Below are positions 1 through 6,321 of a stretch of DNA of 8,376 bases, one piece after another; the stretch's first letter is position 1; every line of letters starts with the position of its first letter. The stretch lies in assembly GCA_039181495.1 (NCBI GenBank), contig JBCDCP010000123.1, forward strand, positions 1 through 8,376, in the 5' to 3' direction. The position numbers and the translations under genes are program-made. This stretch comes from JBCDCP01 sp039181495 (GTDB taxonomy: Bacteria > Pseudomonadota > Alphaproteobacteria > Rhizobiales > Tepidamorphaceae). The notes under the pieces are model-generated. The model searched no databases. It was not told the origin of the DNA and saw only the letters and a program-made list of their open reading frames with translations.

Positions 1-168
1 AGGCGCAAAGGAGATCGAAGGCGTTACGTCGATTTGAGTGATTTCCTCACTAGAGATCCCAAACTAGAAGCCTATCTCGAAAACTACCTGCGAGCCCAAG
101 AACCTCCAGAGTTGCACATTGAGGAAGATGCAATTGAAGAGCCGGACCTATTCGACGTCGCCGTATGA
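1..168 (+). CDS. C-terminal fragment of an unrecognised protein
   Basis: An open frame enters from the left edge and ends at TGA 166-168, giving 55 residues of a C-terminus. It begins with a strongly basic patch (RRKGDRRR, residues 1-8), continues as a probable amphipathic helix around residues 10-33, and ends in a very acidic tail rich in Glu and Asp. I do not recognise the family, and no catalytic or binding motif is visible. GC content is about 49% (83 of 168 bases by hand count), visibly lower than the core genes to the right, and it uses AGG, AGA and CTA codons that look uncommon in the neighbours. There is no obvious strong terminator after it; a weak CGGCA-ATA-TGCCG hairpin (200-212) followed by a short T run is the only candidate. 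That it is a real gene rests on the continuous frame and plausible composition; without its start the call stays tentative. Confidence 0.5.
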   Translation, partial: RRKGDRRRYVDLSDFLTRDPKLEAYLENYLRAQEPPELHIEEDAIEEPDLFDVAV

Positions 169-245
169 CTGCCTGCCTAACACAGTCGATTTGATAGGGC
201 GGCAATATGCCGGTCGCTTTTAAGGAAAAACACGCAAACGCCGCG

Positions 246-274
246 TTGAAACGGGTTCATCGGCTCACTATAAC
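246..274 (+). promoter_or_regulatory. Sigma70-like promoter for hflKC
   Basis: TTGAAA (246-251) and TATAAC (269-274) are separated by exactly 17 bases, each one mismatch or so from the housekeeping consensus. Transcription would start near 281, leaving a leader of about 90 bases before the hflK ATG at 373. TTGAAA also resembles the -35 element of alphaproteobacterial heat-shock (RpoH) promoters, so heat-shock control is possible but not shown. A 5-bp inverted repeat (CGGCT 275-279, AGCCG 286-290) sits over the predicted start site. The rest of the 169-372 gap holds nothing else I can name. Confidence 0.6.
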
Positions 275-372
275 CGGCTAACACAAGCCGAAACGAGAGA
301 ACGGCTATCGCGGCCTGACCAAATGTCCGGTAGGCGGCCGCAGTCACTCCGGATTTCACGAGAGGAGAGGGT

Positions 373-1497
373 ATGCCTTGGCAGAATCAGGGCGGTGGTA
401 ACTGGCGCGGGAACAATGGTGGCCCTTGGGGCAGCCCGCCGCCAGGTGGCGGCCAGGGTGGTGGCGGCGGCAATCAGACGCCAGACCTGGAAGAGCTCCT
501 CCGCAAGACACAGGACCGCATCAAGAGCGGATTGCCCGGCGGCAAGGGTTTTGGTGGCATTGGTCTTGCCATCATCATTTTGATCGGTGCGATCGCCTGG
601 GGATCGACGGGTATCCTGATCGTCCAGCCAGATGAGCAGGGCGTCGTGATGCGGTTTGGCAAGTTCGTCCGCCAGACCCCGCCTGGCTTCCATATCCATA
701 TGCCGTGGCCGATCGAGTCGTCGCTGACGCCCAAGGTCACGCGCGTCAACAGGATCGATGTCGGCCAGCGAACCTCTGATGGCAGCCGGCGCGCCACTGG
801 TGTTTCCGACATCCCCGAAGAAAGCCTGATGCTGACCGGCGACGAGAACATCGTCGATGTCGATTTCTCGGTCTTCTGGGTCATAAGCGACGCTGGCAAT
901 TTCCTGTTCAATATCCAGAACCCCGAGGCGACCGTGAAGTCGGTTGCCGAGAGCGCGATGCGTGAGGTTGTCGGCAAGTCAGAGCTTGAACCGATCCTGA
1001 CTGATCGCCGTCCGACCGAGGTGGCGGTTCAGGATCTGATGCAGTCGACGCTCGACGCCTATGGCTCTGGTATCAGCATCACGCAGGTACAGATGCAAAG
1101 TGTCGATCCGCCCAATCAGGTGATTGACGCTTTCCGCGATGTGCAGGCCGCTCGAGCTGACCAGGAGCGTATCCGCAACGAAGCGCGTGCGTATGCCAAT
1201 CGTGTCGTTCCGGAAGCCCGTGGTGAAGCTGCGCGCATTCTGGAAGGGGCAAATGCTTACCGCGAGCAGACGGTGGCCGAGGCCCGTGGTCAGGCTGACC
1301 GATTCAGCCAAGTCTACGAGGAGTACCGCCAGGCGCCGGAAGTGACACGTCAGCGCATGTTCCTTGAAACCATGGAGCAGGTGTTCGGCGGTACCGACAA
1401 GATCATCATCGATGATCAGGCGGGCGGCGGCTCGGGTGTGGTGCCCTACCTGCCGCTCAACGAGATCAATCGCCAAAGCCGTGGAGGGCAGAACTAA
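373..1497 (+). CDS. hflK: HflK, SPFH-domain regulator of FtsH protease
   Basis: This encodes 374 residues of HflK, which with HflC forms a large membrane cage around the FtsH protease and modulates its activity on membrane substrates. The first 34 residues are Gly/Pro/Asn-rich with scattered Trp, as is usual for HflK. One membrane helix covers about 63-84. The SPFH/Band 7 domain follows (about 85-265, including QPDEQGVVMRFGK at 85-97), then a charged Ala/Glu/Arg-rich helical segment (about 255-340), which in this family makes the cage wall. A short Gly-rich C-terminus ends the protein. The ATG at 373 is preceded by a purine-rich GAGGAGAGG stretch (362-370). The gene is first in a tight operon with hflC, sharing one base with it. 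Family assignment is secure from domain order, length and the partner gene; its effect on FtsH here is inferred from family knowledge. Confidence 0.95.
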   Translation: MPWQNQGGGNWRGNNGGPWGSPPPGGGQGGGGGNQTPDLEELLRKTQDRIKSGLPGGKGFGGIGLAIIILIGAIAWGSTGILIVQPDEQGVVMRFGKFVRQTPPGFHIHMPWPIESSLTPKVTRVNRIDVGQRTSDGSRRATGVSDIPEESLMLTGDENIVDVDFSVFWVISDAGNFLFNIQNPEATVKSVAESAMREVVGKSELEPILTDRRPTEVAVQDLMQSTLDAYGSGISITQVQMQSVDPPNQVIDAFRDVQAARADQERIRNEARAYANRVVPEARGEAARILEGANAYREQTVAEARGQADRFSQVYEEYRQAPEVTRQRMFLETMEQVFGGTDKIIIDDQAGGGSGVVPYLPLNEINRQSRGGQN

Positions 1498-2408
1498 TGG
1501 GACGCTCAGTCTTCGGAGGTGTATTGATCCTCATTGCCGTGGCAATTGTCACCGCCTATTTCACCTTGTTCACCGTGTACCAGACCCAGCAGGCCTTGGT
1601 GCTTCAGTTCGGTCAGACCAAGCGGATCATTTCCGAGCCGGGTCTGCACTGGAAGATACCGTTCATCCAGAACGTGGTGATGCTCGACAAGCGCATCCTT
1701 GCGCTGGACTCACCGGCGCAAGAGGTCATCGCGTCTGACCAGAAACGTCTCGTGGTGGACGCGTTCGCGCGCTACCGCATCAACGATCCACTGCGTTTCT
1801 TCCAATCGGTCGGAACGATCGGCGTTGCCAATTCGCGGCTTGCCACAATCCTCAACTCGTCGGTTCGCCGCGTGCTGGGTGAGGCTAGCTTCGAAGCAGT
1901 GGTGCGGGATGATCGACCCGAACTCATGCAGCAGATCCTCGGCCAGCTTGGTGTCGAGGCCGCTACCTTCGGCATCCAAGTGGTTGATGTTCGGATCCGG
2001 CGTGCGGACTTGCCCGAAGCCAACAGCCAGGCGATCTACTCGCGCATGCAGACTGCGCGTCAGCAGGAAGCCGCAGAGATCCGCGCCGAGGGTGAGGAAG
2101 CGGCTCGCCGCATTCGCTCCCGGGCAGATCGTGATGTGACAGTGCTGGTGGCTCAAGCCAACCAGGAATCGGAGCAAATTCGCGGTCAGGGCGACGCGCA
2201 GCGCGCAAACATTTTCGCTCAGGCTTTCAATCAAGATCCGGATTTCTTCCAGTTCTATCGCTCGATGCAAGCCTATGCTGCAGGCCTCGCATCGGACGAC
2301 ACCAGGCTCGTGCTGTCGCCGAACAGCGATTTCTTCCGCTTCTTCCGTGATCCGACCGGGGCCGGACCGGCGGGTGGGGCAGCGCCATCACCCGCACCGG
2401 GTCAATAG
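1497..2408 (+). CDS. hflC: HflC, partner of HflK
   Basis: This encodes 303 residues of HflC, the second subunit of the HflKC complex that surrounds FtsH in the inner membrane. A single N-terminal membrane helix lies at about 5-26, followed by the SPFH/Band 7 domain (about 27-185, including VLQFGQTKRIISEPGLHWKIPF near 35-56 and the conserved DLPEANSQAIYSRM segment at 171-184). A long charged helix (about 184-243) follows and corresponds to the cage wall. The final 19 or so residues are a Gly/Ala/Pro tail that looks disordered. The ATG overlaps the hflK stop codon (TAATG), and a strong GGAGGG ribosome site (1483-1488) lies 8 bases upstream inside hflK, so translation is probably coupled. It is somewhat shorter than the E. 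coli protein (334 residues). No anomalies seen. Confidence 0.95.
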   Translation: MGRSVFGGVLILIAVAIVTAYFTLFTVYQTQQALVLQFGQTKRIISEPGLHWKIPFIQNVVMLDKRILALDSPAQEVIASDQKRLVVDAFARYRINDPLRFFQSVGTIGVANSRLATILNSSVRRVLGEASFEAVVRDDRPELMQQILGQLGVEAATFGIQVVDVRIRRADLPEANSQAIYSRMQTARQQEAAEIRAEGEEAARRIRSRADRDVTVLVAQANQESEQIRGQGDAQRANIFAQAFNQDPDFFQFYRSMQAYAAGLASDDTRLVLSPNSDFFRFFRDPTGAGPAGGAAPSPAPGQ

Positions 2409-2412
2409 AGCC

Positions 2413-2446
2413 GTGGCCCGGCGCATCGCATAATGCGCCGGGCCAC
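2413..2446 (+). repeat. Perfect 14-bp inverted repeat between hflC and the DUF2065 gene
   Basis: GTGGCCCGGCGCAT (2413-2426) and ATGCGCCGGGCCAC (2433-2446) are exact reverse complements around a 6-base loop (CGCATA). The stem would be very stable in RNA. No T run follows on the plus strand, so it is not a classical intrinsic terminator. It starts 4 bases after the hflC stop and ends 8 bases before the next ATG. It may protect the hflKC mRNA 3' end, reduce read-through, or limit translation of the DUF2065 gene. The structure is certain from sequence; the role is inferred. Confidence 0.85.
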
Positions 2447-2454
2447 ATCCTCCT

Positions 2455-2640
2455 ATGACGGACTTGATTGTCGCGCTTGGCCTGGTGTTGATCATTGAGG
2501 GTCTTCTCTACGCCGCCGCACCGGGCCTTGTGAGGCGCATGGCGATGGAAGTGCCCCATATCGCCGAACAAAGTTTGCGTCTGGGCGGCGTGATCGCCAT
2601 TGCGATTGGCGTTTTTGTCGTCTGGCTGGTGCGTGGATAG
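2455..2640 (+). CDS. DUF2065 (YjeT-like) small membrane protein
   Basis: This encodes 61 residues with two hydrophobic helices (about 3-22 and 43-59) joined by a short loop carrying basic residues (RR at 27-28) and an LRLGG segment (41-45). The pattern matches the DUF2065/YjeT family: an EG pair in helix 1, a Pro soon after it, and an LRxGG-type start of helix 2. YjeT is encoded just after hflC in E. coli, so the same neighbour here supports the assignment. The biochemical function is unknown; position suggests a link to HflKC/FtsH, but that is inference. The start at 2455 gives the canonical family N-terminus, yet the preceding bases (CCTCCT, 2449-2454) contain no Shine-Dalgarno sequence and a strong hairpin ends 8 bases upstream, so expression may be low or coupled to other events. 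Confidence 0.85.
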   Translation: MTDLIVALGLVLIIEGLLYAAAPGLVRRMAMEVPHIAEQSLRLGGVIAIAIGVFVVWLVRG

Positions 2641-2803
2641 TCCGGAACAGTTGTCCGAATTGCCCGATTGTAAGGGCTTCGGGGCTCGCTTTCCGGCCAC
2701 GCTTCGGCCATCCTTTGCGGATCGTAGTTTTCAGACGCAGAACCAGACCACCTCCACGGTGACAGGGACGCGCGTTGCACTTCAAATCGGGTGTGAGGCA
2801 CTG

Positions 2804-4300
2804 ATGCGGGGAAGACCGCCATTGCTCAGAATGAAGATGCTATTGGCAGCGTGCCTATCGGCGCTTTTGCTCGGCAGTGTTGTTGCCACCGGTCAGGCAC
2901 AGATTGCCGAACCAGGGCCAAAGTCGCTTGCGGATGTGGCGGAACCGCTGATGGACGCGGTGGTCAATATCTCAACCGCTCAGAATGTGCGCAGTCCGCA
3001 AGTCCGACCACTTCCCGACAGCAACGGTCCCGAGACTCCCGAGGATTCCCCTTTTGAGGATCTGTTCCGGGATTTCCTCGATCAGAACCGTGACAACGAG
3101 AACCCACGGCGTGTGAATTCGCTCGGTTCCGGCTTCATCATCGATGCCGACGGCATCATCGTCACCAACAATCATGTGATTGCTGATGCTGACGAGATCA
3201 CGGTCAATCTCAATGACGGCACCGAGCTCGTGGCCGAGGTTGTTGGTCGCGACACCAAGACTGACATCGCGGTACTGAGGGTTGAACCCGAGGCCCCACT
3301 GACGGCTGTGCCATTCGGCGATTCGGAAGGGCTCCGTATCGGTGACTGGGTGGTGGCGATCGGCAACCCGTTCGGTCTCGGCGGTTCGGTCAGTGCCGGG
3401 ATCGTGTCTGCGGTCAAACGGGTGATCGATACGAGTTCTCTCAACAATTTCATTCAGACCGATGCAGCAATCAACCGCGGTAACTCCGGCGGGCCATTGT
3501 TCAACATGGATGGGGAGGTGATCGGCATCAACACGGCCATCATCTCATCGTCTGGTGGATCAATCGGGATTGGTTTTGCCATTCCGGCTGATCTTGCAAT
3601 CCCCGTTATCGCTCAGCTTGTCGACTTTGGTGAGACGCGCCGCGGTTGGCTCGGCGTTCGTGCCATGAGCGTCAGCGACGAGATTGCTGACAGCCTGGGA
3701 CTCGACGAACCGAAAGGCGCTTTGATCGCCAGCGTTGGTGAGGGCAGCCCGGCCGATGATGCAGGGTTGGAACCTGGCGACGTCATCATGTCGTTTGGTG
3801 GCACCGAGATCGATGAAGCCCGTACTCTATTGCGCGCGGTGACCGATACGCCGGTGGGCCGTAAAGTCGATGTGGATGTTCTTCGCGAAGATGGGCCCGT
3901 CACGCTGGAGATCGAAATTGGCCAACTGGACGAGACGGCCAACCAGCTTGAGCGCGAGGTTCAGGAGGAACAGTCAGCCGAAGATGGTGAGGCACTGGAC
4001 TTCAGAGCATTCGGTATGCGGATGACAACACTGACGCCCGAAATCCGGAATCGCGAGGGGATCGACGAGACCGTCACCGGATTACTTGTCCTAGAAGTCG
4101 ATCCTGACAGCGAGGCCGCTGAACGACAGATCGAAGAGGGCAATATCATCACCAGTGTTGGTCAGGAGGAGGTCAGCACCCCGGCTGACTTCCTCGAGCA
4201 GATCGATATCCAGAAGCAGAAGGGTCGCAACACCGTTCTGCTCATGGTGACCAATGCGACTGGCGAGAACCGGTTCATCGTGCTGCCGTTGCCGCTTTAG
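2804..4300 (+). CDS. degP: Periplasmic Do/HtrA-family serine protease with two PDZ domains
   Basis: This encodes 498 residues of a DegP/Do-type ATP-independent protease-chaperone acting on misfolded periplasmic proteins. A signal peptide is visible: basic residues 2-11, hydrophobic core about 12-29, and a likely cut after Ala32 (GQA). The trypsin-like domain spans about 40-270 with the full triad: His124 in TNNHVI, Asp154 in TDIAVL, Ser228 in GNSGGP. PDZ1 lies at about 282-375 (RRGWLGV start, GSPADDAGLEPGDVI at 314-328) and a divergent PDZ2 at about 405-497. Length and two-PDZ layout fit DegP/MucD rather than single-PDZ DegS. The frame stays open upstream to 2600, but ATG 2804 has GAGG (2795-2798) five bases before it and places the signal peptide correctly; ATG 2831 and 2837 lack such a site. 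It lies downstream of hflC and the DUF2065 gene, after 163 non-coding bases, so it probably has its own promoter. Confidence 0.93.
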   Translation: MRGRPPLLRMKMLLAACLSALLLGSVVATGQAQIAEPGPKSLADVAEPLMDAVVNISTAQNVRSPQVRPLPDSNGPETPEDSPFEDLFRDFLDQNRDNENPRRVNSLGSGFIIDADGIIVTNNHVIADADEITVNLNDGTELVAEVVGRDTKTDIAVLRVEPEAPLTAVPFGDSEGLRIGDWVVAIGNPFGLGGSVSAGIVSAVKRVIDTSSLNNFIQTDAAINRGNSGGPLFNMDGEVIGINTAIISSSGGSIGIGFAIPADLAIPVIAQLVDFGETRRGWLGVRAMSVSDEIADSLGLDEPKGALIASVGEGSPADDAGLEPGDVIMSFGGTEIDEARTLLRAVTDTPVGRKVDVDVLREDGPVTLEIEIGQLDETANQLEREVQEEQSAEDGEALDFRAFGMRMTTLTPEIRNREGIDETVTGLLVLEVDPDSEAAERQIEEGNIITSVGQEEVSTPADFLEQIDIQKQKGRNTVLLMVTNATGENRFIVLPLPL

Positions 4301-4322
4301 GTCTGGGATCAGACTTCGGCGG
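4292..4322. repeat. Inverted repeat spanning the convergent degP/serB stop codons
   Basis: AGGTCTG (4299-4305) pairs with CAGACTT (4310-4316) around a GGAT loop, with one G-U pair when read on the plus strand. An outer helix CCGC/GCGG (4292-4295 with 4319-4322) extends it across a small internal loop. The structure overlaps the degP stop (TAG 4298-4300) and the serB stop (4309-4311 on the minus strand). There is no T run on either side, so it is at best a weak bidirectional end signal for the two converging genes. Confidence 0.4.
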
Positions 4323-5250
4323 TGTATTCCGCATCATCTTGATTGGGATCAGCCGGCGCCTCGCCAACAAACTCGTCGACTTGGTAGCCCTGCGCAAACA
4401 GCAGCGATGTCAGATCGGTATGGTCGATCCGCGCATCGGCAGCCTCGGCGACCGCCGGTTTTGCATAATAGGCGACGCCCAGGCCGGCCCCATCGAGCAT
4501 CGCAAGATCATTGGCGCCGTCGCCGATTGCGACAGTTTCATGCGGCTTCAGTCGGTGTTTGCGGCAAAGTTCATTGAGCGCATCGCGTTTGGCCTGTTGC
4601 CCTAGTATCGGTTCTTTGACGGTGCCTGTCAGACGCTCGTCATTGAACTCCAGGGTGTTGGCCTTGTGCATGTCGAAGCCGCAGCGTTCGGCAATGGCTT
4701 CAGTGAAGATGGTGAAACCGCCTGAGACCAGTGCAGTGAAGGTCCCGTTTGCTACCATGGTTTGGATCAGGGTCTGGGCTCCGGGATTGAGTGTGATGTG
4801 GTTCTCGATCAACTGATCGATCAGCTTCGTTTCGATGCCAGACAGCAAGGCCACCCTGGCCCGCAGCGCCGGCTCGAATTCGATTTCTCCGCGCATGGCG
4901 CGCTCGGTGATCGACGACACCTGGCTCTTGATGCCAACCAGGGCAGCCAGCTCGTCGACGCACTCCTGCCCGATCATGGTTGAGTCCATGTCGGCCATGA
5001 GCAGCTTCTTGCGGCGGGTTTCGGCCACCTGCACGAAATGGTCGATCGGCAGGCCGTGAAGCGCAAGGCCAACCAGATGCTTCAGCGTGTCGAGCTTGTC
5101 GGCTTCGATATCCACATGGACGTCGAGCGCGTATCGTGCGAGCGGCTGAGAACGCTGGAAGGGTAGTGAGATAGTATCCAGCCTCTTCGCGGCCTCGACG
5201 ATATAGTGAGCCTGCGCGGGTCGGGCTATGAGCGTTGTTACGATCGACAT
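4309..5250 (-). CDS. serB: Phosphoserine phosphatase
   Basis: This encodes 313 residues of SerB, which hydrolyses phosphoserine in the last step of serine synthesis. The N-terminal 80 or so residues form the regulatory, ACT-like part typical of the long SerB type. The catalytic HAD domain follows: motif I DMDST with the nucleophile Asp87 and the acid/base Asp89; motif II SGG at 176-178 (Ser176); the motif III lysine Lys221; and motif IV GDGANDLAM with Asp244 and Asp248 for magnesium. All catalytic residues are present. The C-terminal tail after about residue 290 is acidic and probably variable. The ATG at 5250 is the furthest possible start, because an in-frame TAA (5262-5260) lies just upstream. 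No clear Shine-Dalgarno precedes it. The gene converges on degP and diverges from miaA with a 14-base gap, so its promoter must lie within miaA. Confidence 0.95.
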   Translation of the reverse strand: MSIVTTLIARPAQAHYIVEAAKRLDTISLPFQRSQPLARYALDVHVDIEADKLDTLKHLVGLALHGLPIDHFVQVAETRRKKLLMADMDSTMIGQECVDELAALVGIKSQVSSITERAMRGEIEFEPALRARVALLSGIETKLIDQLIENHITLNPGAQTLIQTMVANGTFTALVSGGFTIFTEAIAERCGFDMHKANTLEFNDERLTGTVKEPILGQQAKRDALNELCRKHRLKPHETVAIGDGANDLAMLDGAGLGVAYYAKPAVAEAADARIDHTDLTSLLFAQGYQVDEFVGEAPADPNQDDAEYTAEV

Positions 5251-5264
5251 TCGGAGCTTTTATC

Positions 5265-6194
5265 ATGGCGAGGGGAGCAGCGTCGATCCGATCCGTATGC
5301 CTGGCCGGGCCGACTGCCAGCGGCAAGTCCGCGCTGGCCATCGCCATTGCAAAGGAGCTTGGCGGCACCGTCGTCAACGCTGACTCCATGCAGGTCTACG
5401 CCGACCTCAACGTCATTACGGCGCGGCCGACCAATGACGACATGGAAGAGGTGCCACACCGGCTCTACGGTGATGTTAATGCGGATCAGCGCTACTCGGC
5501 TGGCCGTTTTGTTGACGATGCAGGACAGGTCATCGAGGAGGAACGACATCGCGGCCGGGTGTCGGTGTTCACAGGCGGGACAGGGCTCTACTTCAAGGGT
5601 CTGATCGAAGGCTTCTCTCCCATTCCGGCAGTTCCGGATCAGATCCTTGGACGCTGGAATGCGCAACTGGCCGACAGCGGGCCGGACGCACTGCATGCTG
5701 TTCTAGCTGATTGCGATCCTGTTCTGGCGGACCGGATTGCGCCAGGAGACAGCCAGCGCATCGTGCGTGCCCTGTCGGTGAACGAGGCGACAGGGCGGCC
5801 GCTCTCCTACTGGCAGGCCCAGCCAGGGTCGCCGCTCCTGAACCGTGCGACAACGCTTTGCCTTTTCCTCGACCCCGAGCGAGACTGGCTTGCCGAGCGT
5901 ATCGACCGGCGTTTCGAAGCAATGATGGAGGCCGGTGCCGTCCAAGAGGTTGAGCAACTGCATGCGCGCAAGCTCGATCCCACACTGCCGGCCATGCGTG
6001 CCCATGGCGTTTCGCATCTGATCGACATGCTGGAAGGCCGGCTCGACCGCAAGGAGGCCATTGCGCGCGGGCAAGCCGACACGCGTGCCTACGCCAAAAG
6101 ACAACGTACGTGGTTCCGCGGGCAGATGCGCGACTGGCAAATCGTGCGGCCCGGAGACACGGCACAGGCAATTCTTGGTTCGGCAACCGGCTGA
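5265..6194 (+). CDS. miaA: tRNA dimethylallyltransferase
   Basis: This encodes 309 residues of MiaA, which transfers the dimethylallyl group from DMAPP to N6 of adenosine 37 in tRNAs reading U-starting codons. Visible signatures are the P-loop GPTASGKS (15-22), DSMQVY (40-45), the ITARPT and VPHRLYG segments (about 51-69), GGTGLYFKGLIEG (about 103-115), the RIVRAL...GRPLSYWQ region, and the C-terminal YAKRQRTWFR motif. Length fits the family (E. coli 316). ATG 5265 is preferred: GGAG (5253-5256) lies 8 bases upstream and the P-loop then sits at the usual distance from the N-terminus. A TTG at 5235 would add 10 residues and overlap serB. In gammaproteobacteria miaA belongs to the hfq-hflX-hflKC cluster; here hfq and hflX are absent and degP and serB lie between. 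The ilv leader promoter starts right after its stop codon. Confidence 0.95.
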   Translation: MARGAASIRSVCLAGPTASGKSALAIAIAKELGGTVVNADSMQVYADLNVITARPTNDDMEEVPHRLYGDVNADQRYSAGRFVDDAGQVIEEERHRGRVSVFTGGTGLYFKGLIEGFSPIPAVPDQILGRWNAQLADSGPDALHAVLADCDPVLADRIAPGDSQRIVRALSVNEATGRPLSYWQAQPGSPLLNRATTLCLFLDPERDWLAERIDRRFEAMMEAGAVQEVEQLHARKLDPTLPAMRAHGVSHLIDMLEGRLDRKEAIARGQADTRAYAKRQRTWFRGQMRDWQIVRPGDTAQAILGSATG

Positions 6195-6207
6195 CTCATC
6201 CACCGGG

Positions 6208-6236
6208 TTGACGATGTTTCGGCACATCGCTAACGT
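6208..6236 (+). promoter_or_regulatory. Sigma70-like promoter for the ilv leader and ilvB
   Basis: TTGACG (6208-6213) and TAACGT (6231-6236) are 17 bases apart, close to the housekeeping consensus. Transcription would start near 6243, just before the leader peptide's ribosome site (GAGGAG, 6250-6255). The -35 box begins 14 bases after the miaA stop, so ilvB has its own promoter and does not depend on miaA transcription. A GACTC site (6193-6197), matching the GANTC target of alphaproteobacterial CcrM methylation, lies just upstream; its relevance is unknown. Confidence 0.7.
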
Positions 6237-6264
6237 CCGACGCAAACCTGAGGAGAAGTCAGCA

Positions 6265-6321
6265 ATGGCACGTTTGGCCATGCTTATCGTAGTAGGAACA
6301 CGCGCTGTCGGGGTGGCTTAG
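6265..6321 (+). CDS. Leader peptide of the ilv attenuator
   Basis: A short frame encodes 18 residues, MARLAMLIVVGTRAVGVA, ending in TAG (6319-6321). GAGGAG (6250-6255) lies 9 bases before the ATG, a good ribosome site. Seven of 18 residues are Leu, Ile or Val, with an uninterrupted Leu-Ile-Val-Val run at 6283-6294, as expected when ribosome stalling on scarce branched-chain aminoacyl-tRNAs is the sensor. It lies between a promoter and an intrinsic terminator ahead of ilvB, the arrangement of known ilv leader peptides. The peptide itself probably has no function beyond being translated. The call rests on content, ribosome site and context together; it is too short for homology to be convincing alone. 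Confidence 0.8.
   Translation: MARLAMLIVVGTRAVGVA

Noticed and set aside
177..359. A 60-residue minus-strand frame in the gap before hflK with a hydrophobic stretch.
   Set aside because: It starts with GTG, has a pyrimidine-rich sequence instead of a ribosome site, shows no family features, and overlaps the hflK promoter region.
400..475. GGC/GGT-rich short repeats at the start of hflK.
   Set aside because: They encode the Gly-rich N-terminus normal for HflK, so no separate repeat element is needed.
2446..2454. AGGAGG followed by ATG on the minus strand before the DUF2065 gene.
   Set aside because: The spacing is zero, the frame that follows runs antisense through hflC with no family features, and the next ATG gives only a 9-codon frame.
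2600..2803. In-frame upstream extension of the DegP-like protein by 68 residues.
   Set aside because: It overlaps the DUF2065 gene, would bury the signal peptide inside the protein, and the ATG at 2804 has its own ribosome site. The open frame is a GC-rich coincidence.
2843..2854. Lipobox-like LAAC in the DegP signal peptide (Cys17).
   Set aside because: The cysteine lies early in the hydrophobic core, which continues for about 12 more residues to a normal GQA cleavage site; lipobox cysteines come at the end of the core.
5235..5264. TTG start for miaA 10 codons upstream.
   Set aside because: It would overlap serB, has no ribosome site at a suitable distance, and adds residues before the usual N-terminus; ATG 5265 has GGAG at 8 bases.
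4700..5389. Long alternative frames opposite or inside serB, miaA, hflC and ilvB.
   Set aside because: They are out-of-frame shadows of well-identified genes in GC-rich DNA, Arg/Pro/Ser-rich and without recognisable domains.
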